The notes below the pieces were generated by a model. The model was not told the DNA's origin. It worked only from the letters and a program-made list of their open reading frames with translations, and did no database searches. Shown here one piece after another: positions 61,801 to 64,000 of a stretch of 64,000 nucleotides of DNA. A program made the position numbers and the translations under genes. Numbering within the stretch: the stretch's first letter is position 1; every line of letters begins with the position of its first letter. Where the stretch lies: contig NW_023601433.1 of NCBI RefSeq assembly GCF_014898055.3, positions 70,725,683-70,789,682 on the forward strand, read 5' to 3'. Source of the stretch: Talpa occidentalis (Eukaryota > Chordata > Mammalia > Eulipotyphla > Talpidae).

Positions 61801-62494
61801 GCACCCGTGACACAGCCAACCAGACCCTGCAGTGGAGGACGATAAACCTTCGCTCCATTTCTGGGTCTGTGACTTGCTGTTTTGCCTTGGGTGTACTTTT
61901 TTATCTCTTAAAGTGCAGACTAGGCTTTTAGAAATCTGTGCATGGAAGATACTTAAATAAGTTACTTGAAATTTAATAATATTCTACTAAACTGTAATCC
62001 TTGCTTGTGCCATCGAGAACAATCTTAGAAAAATATTGTTTTTTTAAAGATTTATTTATTTATGCATGTAAGAACTGGGGTACAGGCCAGAGGTGCAGGG
62101 GGTGAGAGGATTCACCAGAGATAGAGGGGGACACAGAACAGGTGCATTGACTGAAATATACTGCTGAGGGGAGCAGTGGGAGAGACAGGAGAGGTCTGCT
62201 GCACCATGTGGGTAGCTCCCTGGCTGCCTGGGGATCAAATTCGTGTTGCAGAGGGGATTGAACTTGTGTTGCAGAGGCTGCAGATAGCTTCACAGTGCTG
62301 TGCTTAACCCCTTGCACCACCAAGGAGGCCTGTAGAAAAATATTAATCACAAACTCTGTTAAGGTTATTTTCTTCCTTTTCAGACTTCTCGAGATCTGGC
62401 ATGTTTTATACAGTTTGAAAATGTCAACATTTACTATGCGATTCAGTGCAAAATGAAATATAAAGCACCCACTGACTTCTGCTTTGTTTTAAAG
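37957..62494 (+). CDS. APBB1IP: APBB1IP (RIAM), coding exons 2-10, partial gene (residues 1-385)
   Basis: This is the span of nine joined coding segments: 37957-38028, 39835-39922, 41641-41933, 44431-44508, 50441-50600, 51754-51875, 58259-58345, 60483-60626 and 62384-62494. Together they make 1155 nt, or 385 codons, without a stop. RIAM is a cytosolic, membrane-recruited adaptor. It binds Rap1-GTP through tandem RA-PH domains, brings talin to integrins through N-terminal helices, and binds profilin and Ena/VASP through proline-rich stretches. The translation is recognisably the mammalian RIAM sequence from its first residue [12 protein letters not shown], with conservative differences from human by memory. 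The family length is about 660 residues, so roughly 280 C-terminal residues lie beyond the window. Every intron is GT-AG and all phases fit. There is no frameshift or internal stop, so this is a live gene and not a retrocopy. The start codon sits directly at the 3' splice site, so the 5'UTR must come from an upstream exon. Confidence 0.97.
38185..39290 (-). mobile_element. Old L1 ORF2 fragment, antisense, in intron 2
   Basis: Read on the minus strand it matches the L1 reverse transcriptase region ('tgcatccctgggctgaatccc', 'gaatattggtctataattttc' on this strand). Heavily decayed. Confidence 0.75.
39291..39834. other. Intron 2 remainder
   Basis: AT-rich, no repeat assigned. A 24-nt word ggatttcagattgtgtttta.. 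occurs twice shortly downstream in intron 3 (near 40014 and 40082). Confidence 0.4.
39835..39922 (+). CDS. APBB1IP: APBB1IP coding exon 3 (residues 25-53 and first base of codon 54)
   Basis: The acceptor is tttgttttcag and the donor AATG/gtaagc. The exon is 88 nt and leaves one base (phase 1). It encodes [13 protein letters not shown] at its start, a short proline-rich linker, and FKDLN at its end, where the second talin-binding segment begins. The split Glu codon (g + ag) is completed by exon 4. Confidence 0.95.
40263..40580 (+). mobile_element. tRNA-derived SINE (young GC-rich subfamily), intron 3
   Basis: Well-preserved CpG-rich copy, head cctccccggtggcgcagcgg, B box gttcgatccccgg. The perfect duplication aaaacgtaaatgag lies at 40249-40262 and 40581-40594. 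Retained CpGs and perfect flanks indicate a recent insertion. Confidence 0.93.
40600..41110. other. Intron 3 unique DNA
   Basis: Nothing recognised. Confidence 0.35.
41115..41470 (-). mobile_element. Old L1 3'UTR fragment, antisense, intron 3
   Basis: 'acactgtggtgatttgctctatg', 'ctgtcacctcacattgtac' and 'cccccacctcctagttcct' are antisense L1M 3' phrases. It ends about 170 bp before exon 4. Confidence 0.75.
41641..41933 (+). CDS. APBB1IP: APBB1IP coding exon 4 (residues 54-151), second talin-binding helix and proline-rich segment
   Basis: The acceptor is cccatcag and the donor CAA/gtaagtg. At 293 nt this is the longest coding exon seen here. It begins with the acidic amphipathic helix [18 protein letters not shown], which corresponds to talin-binding site 2. 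A Ser/Thr/Gly-rich, less conserved linker follows. The end is proline-rich, with [10 protein letters not shown] and [11 protein letters not shown] at about residues 126-149, the type of sequence bound by EVH1 domains of Ena/VASP and by profilin. The linker is the least human-like part of the protein, as expected for a disordered region. Confidence 0.95.
41950..42815. other. Intron 4, first part, with (TA)n at 42258-42278
   Basis: AT-rich DNA without recognised elements apart from the short TA microsatellite. Confidence 0.4.
42820..43690 (-). mobile_element. L1 3' part (3'UTR and ORF2 C-terminus), antisense, intron 4
   Basis: It starts with the antisense 3'UTR ('gaaatataattgacacataatatggtg'). 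On the minus strand, ORF2 C-terminal words follow ('[14 protein letters not shown]' in the frame 43397-43585). An AT-rich expansion lies at 43313-43362. It contains a perfect 12-bp inverted repeat at 43567-43595. Confidence 0.85.
43691..44430. other. Intron 4, second part
   Basis: No repeat or gene assigned. Confidence 0.35.
44431..44508 (+). CDS. APBB1IP: APBB1IP coding exon 5 (residues 152-177), coiled-coil segment
   Basis: The acceptor is ctattttatag and the donor AAG/gtaagc. The exon is 78 nt (26 codons) and phase 0 at both ends. It begins with EEEAAQAKA and ends in KLKEAKVKK. This charged, Ala/Leu/Lys-rich helix is the coiled coil that precedes the RA domain in MRL proteins. Because the exon is symmetric, skipping it would keep the frame. 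Confidence 0.95.
44878..45151 (-). mobile_element. tRNA-derived SINE, intron 5
   Basis: Full-length copy, T-tail at 44878-44895, gggaggcc head at the right. B box region gggatcaaactcg. Confidence 0.88.
45160..45655. other. Intron 5 segment with GC-rich part
   Basis: GC-rich at 45180-45490, then AT-rich. No gene recognised. Possibly an old unclassified element. Confidence 0.35.
45657..45780. repeat. (TTTA)n-rich low-complexity tract
   Basis: ttta/tttt repeats on both sides of the left L1 target-site copy. The part from 45754 is the L1 A-tail. Confidence 0.8.
45754..46277 (-). mobile_element. Recent 5'-truncated L1 (524 bp) with perfect 16-bp TSD, intron 5
   Basis: The duplication atcactgttcatttta occurs perfectly at 45738-45753 and 46278-46293. 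On the minus strand an uninterrupted frame (46282 to 45947) encodes the ORF2 C-terminus, beginning [17 protein letters not shown] and ending at a natural stop. A 3'UTR and (AAAT)n tail follow. The intact frame and perfect duplication mark it as one of the youngest insertions here. Confidence 0.93.
46368..46652 (-). mobile_element. tRNA-derived SINE with 15-bp TSD, intron 5
   Basis: Full length. The perfect duplication ccaccaattcaattc lies at 46353-46367 and 46653-46667. It sits only about 75 bp from the recent L1. Confidence 0.92.
46985..47770 (+). mobile_element. L2 LINE 3' region, intron 5
   Basis: 'ttttctcctcagtgcttatcacc' and 'gttgttttcactggtgtatcccc' are L2 3' end phrases. The middle is GC-rich and decayed. 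Open frames across it are chance. Confidence 0.55.
47775..48270 (+). pseudogene. Unrecognised retrocopy-like coding remnant, intron 5
   Basis: From about 47797 to 48139 one + frame is open. It reads [15 protein letters not shown], then [20 protein letters not shown] and [16 protein letters not shown], with a helical, charged composition unlike the surrounding repeats. After a frame change near 48130, another frame gives [14 protein letters not shown] and ends FLDQ-stop at about 48261. That looks like a protein C-terminus broken by an indel. No introns, parent not recognised. It could also be part of an unfamiliar repeat. Confidence 0.4.
48271..49140. other. Intron 5, possible 3'UTR of the retrocopy and unique DNA
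   Basis: Purine-rich sequence follows the putative stop. There is no A-tail or flanking duplication that I can identify. A perfect 13-bp inverted repeat with a 3-nt loop lies at 48886-48914. Confidence 0.35.
49150..50090 (+). mobile_element. ERV-like LTR region interrupted by a SINE, intron 5
   Basis: LTR-like signs are AATAAA at 49571-49576, then 'gggtgctcaatcctttggagc' and 'gattaaatctctgtctccac', typical of R-U5 regions of class I ERVs. Two internal tandem repeats are present (near 49390-49489 and 49601-49670), as in U3 enhancer and R regions. The SINE at 49764-50048 interrupts 'ctgatttct', and the LTR may end around gccgtaaca (50069-50077). The left end is uncertain. Confidence 0.5.
49764..50048 (-). 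mobile_element. tRNA-derived SINE (young GC-rich subfamily), intron 5
   Basis: CpG-rich full copy with ccggtggccggggagcagct. The target duplication tgatttct lies at 49756-49763 and 50050-50057. Confidence 0.92.
50441..50600 (+). CDS. APBB1IP: APBB1IP coding exon 6 (residues 178-230), Ras-association domain part 1
   Basis: The acceptor is tttctcctcag and the donor ATTG/gtaagt, leaving one base of codon 231. The exon opens the RA domain with LVVKVHMND as first strand. [17 protein letters not shown] then gives the long RA helix, and [16 protein letters not shown] the following strands. In the family this ubiquitin-like fold binds Rap1-GTP in tandem with the PH domain. The segment is nearly invariant between mammals, as seen here. 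It lies about 390 bp downstream of an antisense SINE. Confidence 0.96.
50601..51753. other. Intron 6, no repeat recognised
   Basis: 1.15 kb of unique-looking DNA between the two RA-domain exons. Confidence 0.4.
51754..51875 (+). CDS. APBB1IP: APBB1IP coding exon 7 (residues 231-271), Ras-association domain part 2
   Basis: The acceptor is cttgtctcatcag and the donor CCCCCAG/gtaagg. The exon is 122 nt, which completes the split Glu codon and returns to phase 0. It encodes [17 protein letters not shown] and the end of the RA fold, followed by [15 protein letters not shown], the start of the RA-PH linker helix. The sequence matches RIAM almost residue for residue. Confidence 0.96.
51876..52300. 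other. Intron 7, first part
   Basis: AT-rich, then C/T-rich with old LINE-like words (52080-52260). No gene. Confidence 0.35.
52308..52566 (+). mobile_element. tRNA-Glu-like SINE (subfamily B) with (CA)n tail, intron 7
   Basis: The head cctccctggtggtctagggc, arm gctgtcaccac and gagttcgatccccagccagg closely follow tRNA-Glu. The normal A/AATAAA tail is replaced by (AC)n at 52545-52565. ctgttg is found on both flanks. Confidence 0.88.
53058..53317 (-). mobile_element. tRNA-Glu-like SINE (subfamily B), intron 7
   Basis: On the minus strand the head reads cctccctagtggcctagggg and continues with gttaagtctcagctc. B box region gatcgaactc on this strand. ccctgaa on both sides may be the target duplication. 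Confidence 0.85.
53320..53740. other. Intron 7 unique DNA
   Basis: Nothing recognised. Confidence 0.35.
53746..53916 (-). mobile_element. Unclassified A-tailed retroposon, intron 7
   Basis: A 24-nt T-run (53746-53769) is followed by about 147 bp of GC-richer sequence ending near agccac, so on the minus strand it is a short sequence with a long A-tail. It is not the window's common SINE and not L1. On the minus strand it begins gtggctgggcagtgcagtga. I do not recognise it. It could be another SINE family or a retroposed small RNA. No convincing flanking duplication. Confidence 0.5.
53920..54640. other. Intron 7 unique DNA
   Basis: No element assigned. Confidence 0.35.
54645..54927 (+). mobile_element. 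tRNA-derived SINE, intron 7
   Basis: Head ggggctccctggtggcacaa, B box attcgatccc, tail acataaatgaataaatcc. The repeat caccagagaatcctct shows a small internal duplication around 54837-54862. Confidence 0.88.
54930..55515. other. Intron 7 unique DNA
   Basis: Purine-rich sequence that looks C/T-rich on the minus strand. Open frames here are chance. Confidence 0.35.
55530..55850 (+). mobile_element. tRNA-derived SINE (young GC-rich subfamily) with (AAAT)n tail, intron 7
   Basis: CpG-rich copy with head cctccccggtggcgcagcgg. The tail contains about 11 AAAT units (55778-55822). The perfect duplication aaaaggtattttct lies at 55516-55529 and 55851-55864. Probably polymorphic in length. Confidence 0.93.
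55865..56784. other. Intron 7, possible old retrocopy debris
   Basis: The stretch 56090-56760 has short helical-looking frames broken by stops, but no recognisable protein. I cannot say whether it is a decayed retrocopy or unique intron. Confidence 0.3.
56785..57000 (-). mobile_element. L1 ORF2 3' fragment, antisense, intron 7
   Basis: 'ccttccaattccatccatgttg' and 'attccattgtgtatatataccac' are the antisense late-ORF2 phrases also seen in the recent L1 at 46030-46110. A local duplication of gtggaatgctgt lies near 56849-56872. Confidence 0.8.
57022..57055 (-). pseudogene. RNU2 (pseudogene): Truncated U2 snRNA retropseudogene with 16-bp TSD
   Basis: On the minus strand the insert reads gcttctcggccttttggcta then agatcaagtg, the 5' end of U2 snRNA (about nt 3-31). 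The perfect direct repeat ggaggtgatattttta flanks it at 57006-57021 and 57056-57071. U2 itself is about 190 nt, so only its first sixth is present. The flanks prove insertion by target-primed reverse transcription. It is not a functional RNA gene. Confidence 0.93.
57072..58258. other. Intron 7, last part
   Basis: Unique AT-rich DNA up to exon 8. Palindromic word attttaattttaattaaaat near 57821-57841. Confidence 0.4.
58259..58345 (+). CDS. APBB1IP: APBB1IP coding exon 8 (residues 272-300), RA-PH linker
   Basis: The acceptor is aatattttattttag and the donor GAG/gtaagt. The exon is 87 nt and symmetric in phase 0. It encodes [18 protein letters not shown] and then [11 protein letters not shown], a lysine- and glutamate-rich linker between the RA and PH domains. 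It is separated from exon 7 by a 6.4-kb intron that holds many retroelements. Confidence 0.95.
58346..60115. other. Intron 8 unique DNA
   Basis: No young repeat. Open frames at 58598-58909 and 59224-59502 have no recognised domain. Confidence 0.4.
60120..60290 (+). repeat. MIR SINE, intron 8
   Basis: 'aacatttactacagaaatactcac', 'ttgcctatggccacaaagctatg' and 'cagaaaccttgaagtc' follow MIR. Confidence 0.65.
60483..60626 (+). CDS. APBB1IP: APBB1IP coding exon 9 (residues 301-348), start of PH domain
   Basis: The acceptor is tctcaattttag. The donor is AAG/gtcagc, which has C instead of purine at intron position +3 and is the weakest donor of the gene in this window. The exon is 144 nt and symmetric in phase 0. 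It encodes [18 protein letters not shown] and then [14 protein letters not shown], the classic PH beta1-beta3 region with the basic KKSWKRRYF signature that faces phosphoinositides. Residues C302 and V308 differ from human by memory (S and I). Confidence 0.95.
60627..62030. other. Intron 9, mainly unique DNA
   Basis: It contains an old LINE-like stretch (60810-61080: 'gcaatctatcccacaaaaatatttgctcagctatgc') and a consensus RFX X-box at 61546-61559. No exon. Confidence 0.45.
61546..61559 (+). promoter_or_regulatory. Consensus RFX X-box palindrome, intron 9
   Basis: gttgccatagcaac fits GTNRCC-NN-RGYAAC at every constrained position. The surrounding ~150 bp are unique and of moderate GC. RFX factors bind such sites in cilia and immune genes. 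Function here is inference. Confidence 0.55.
62038..62332 (-). mobile_element. tRNA-derived SINE with duplicated B-box region, next to exon 10
   Basis: Full length. The duplication tagaaaaatatt lies at 62026-62037 and 62333-62344. The segment with the pol III B box is present twice in tandem (62230-62252 and 62253-62275). Confidence 0.92.
62384..62494 (+). CDS. APBB1IP: APBB1IP coding exon 10 (residues 349-385), PH domain continued
   Basis: The acceptor is ttttcttccttttcag and the donor AAG/gtatgg. The exon is 111 nt and phase 0. It encodes [18 protein letters not shown], then [19 protein letters not shown], strands beta4-beta6 of the PH domain. The YYAIQCK stretch differs from human YYGTQHK as I recall it. 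No further exon is visible before the window ends at 64000, so the PH C-terminal helix lies outside. An antisense SINE ends only about 51 bp upstream of this exon. Confidence 0.95.
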
Positions 62495-63117
62495 GTATGG
62501 CCTAGTGAAAAATCCTTAATTTAGATTTGTAAGCAATCTGAGCTAACACTCCCTTTTAAGGTTAAAAAAATGTTAAATATTAATAGTTAGCCATAAATAT
62601 AACAAAATTTTTTATTCTTAAACCAAAATTGGAAAAGGGAAAACATTTTTACCAATTTGGATCATTTCCCCGCAATGCCCAATATCTGAGTCTAATACTG
62701 TAAAGTGCGTCTTGCTGCACTTCTTCATCCTTTCTGAAAATGAGAGCTCTATGTTTTGAACAAATGTGATTTATAATTTTATTGATAATATTGAGGGAGA
62801 TTCTTGGTTCTTTTTAGAAATTAGAAACTTGACAAGATTTCCTAGAAAAATACAGAATAGAAAAAAAAAATTTTTCCTAAAAATATTACTGGGTCTTGAA
62901 TCTTTTTAAGGTGTATTTTATGTTGAGGCAACACGTATTACCAGGTGTTTGGTAAGATTACATTAGGCATTGTATTTTGGAAGGTTGGTCAAGAGTAACT
63001 TTTATCTGCTAAATTTGACATCTGACTCCCAGAAATGGGCTCAAGGAATTTATGTGTCTGGGCTGTTCAAACCATGTCATTGCCTTAGACACCATGACCC
63101 CCCACAAGAACACCTCA
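62495..63117. other. Intron 10, first part
   Basis: AT-rich unique DNA. No exon. Confidence 0.4.
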
Positions 63118-63229
63118 CCTTTCCAGTCTTGCAAGATGGTGGGTGAAAAAGCTGAGAAGATGGCTACTATGGAGTAGAAACCTGAAACCAAGAAAGCTGG
63201 AGCTGGTGGCAAGGTTAAAAAGACCAAAG
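63118..63229 (+). pseudogene. RPL6 (pseudogene): RPL6 processed pseudogene, 5' fragment
   Basis: It starts in the 5'UTR-like ctttccagtcttgcaag and continues with an ATG at 63136 into MVGEKAEKMATME-stop-KPETKKAGAGGKVKK. This matches the RPL6 N-terminus ([20 protein letters not shown]). An in-frame stop replaces a Lys codon. Only about 30 codons remain before L1 sequence begins. Intronless, decayed, non-functional. Confidence 0.85.
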
Positions 63230-63389
63230 CCATAATTCCGCTCCTAGGGATGTACCCAAAGGACACAAAAACATTGATTCTAAAGAGCACCTGTACCCTA
63301 TGTTTATTGCAGCACTGTTTACAATAGGTAAAACCTGGAAACAACCCAAATGCCCAAAAATAGATGACTGAATCAAGAAGATGTGGTTA
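63230..63389 (+). mobile_element. L1 ORF2 fragment abutting the RPL6 pseudogene
   Basis: 'taattccgctcctagggatg', 'gcagcactgtttacaata' and 'tgactgaatcaagaagatgtgg' match the same late-ORF2 stretch as the recent L1 at 46120-46260 (complement). It begins directly at the RPL6 break and ends without 3'UTR or A-tail. Confidence 0.85.
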
Positions 63390-64000
63390 CCCCCCACCCC
63401 CAGGAGAAACCTCCCTCCAGGTGTCTAGAAATGTATGGCCACTGCTCTTGGTGGGCACAAGCACAGCGCCGGGGGCACGGCTGTAGCATCTCCTGAGAAC
63501 AAGTTTCAAACCCTGTAGGTTTGCGCCATTTACACAGATGGAGGCCAGTACTGAATGTCTGTAACAAGCACATTCTGTGTCAAGGGCCACATCATAGAAG
63601 AGATCATGGACCCTCTGCCATTTCAGAGTTGCCCACACAGGGTGCTATTGTCACACACCAGGGACTCCAGGAGGTAGGTCTCTCCCTTGGACCCCAACAC
63701 TCCAGGCAGCCTGGACACTCCCCTGTGTTGCTTCCGCTGTCTTTAAAAACACAACCGTTCAAAGGAAATGAATTTTCTTCATTAAAAACAAAAGGTGCCT
63801 GAGAAATGTTAAAATCACTGCTCCCCCCCACAAAAGTAACTGAGAAATAACATACATACACAACTGTTACTGAGTGTTCTAAATCAGAATCTCCAGTCAG
63901 ATCAGGGTTATTATTCTTATAACCACACACACATGTTGAGAGTCTTGCTGTATTTCTACAGAGCTCTGGGTTTCGTTAGGTCTGTGGTCAGTTTTGGTTT
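63390..64000. other. Intron 10 to window end
   Basis: GC-moderate sequence with chance open frames on both strands. No exon or known repeat recognised. Confidence 0.35.

Noticed and set aside
1..64000. CRISPR arrays, operons, prophage, plasmid or bacterial toxin systems
   Set aside because: Nothing of the kind is present. Introns, LINEs, SINEs and LTRs show mammalian nuclear DNA.

Overview
The window is nuclear DNA from a placental mammal. It carries spliced exons with GT/AG introns, L1, L2 and MIR elements, MaLR and ERV LTRs, a CpG island, microsatellites and a very abundant tRNA-derived SINE. I see no bacterial-type genes, operons, CRISPR arrays or insertion sequences. The only protein-coding gene I recognise is APBB1IP (RIAM, a Rap1-effector and talin-recruiting adaptor of the MRL family), on the + strand. 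Nine coding exons lie between 37957 and 62494. They encode residues 1 to 385 (N-terminal talin-binding helices, proline-rich segment, coiled coil, RA domain and most of the PH domain). The rest of the PH domain and the proline-rich C-terminus lie beyond the window. All nine exons keep one open frame with compatible phases, so the gene looks intact here.

Layout: 1 to about 10.6 kb is repeat-rich intergenic DNA (L1, an MLT1-type LTR, several SINEs, three solo ERV LTRs with matching terminal inverted repeats, two L2 copies). A CpG island at about 10.6-11.6 kb contains a strong splice donor at 11342/11343 and is the best candidate for the APBB1IP promoter and noncoding first exon. From 11.3 to 37.9 kb is the presumed first intron, with ancient repeats and few SINEs. 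From 38 to 62.5 kb the coding exons alternate with introns full of SINEs, antisense L1 fragments, an L2, an ERV-like LTR and retrocopy debris. The last 1.5 kb is intron 10, with a fragment of an RPL6 retrocopy joined to an L1 fragment.

The dominant mobile element is a SINE of about 260-300 bp, with over 20 copies. It has pol III A and B boxes, a C/T-rich body, an AATAAA-containing tail and target-site duplications. It is not Alu, B1/B2, Bov-tA, PRE-1, CAN, ERE or VES as I know them. Three copies keep a head close to tRNA-Glu, which points to the family's origin. By exclusion I infer a laurasiatherian lineage, but I cannot name the species. 

I found no new functional system. The notable observations are genome-dynamic: an inverted, order-permuted duplication at 6.3-7.1 kb that a circular intermediate would explain; a SINE flanked by two 143-bp direct repeats; a 34-nt truncated U2 snRNA retropseudogene with a perfect 16-bp target-site duplication; a SINE with an apparent 3' transduction; an RPL6/L1 junction; and an unclassified A-tailed retroposon.
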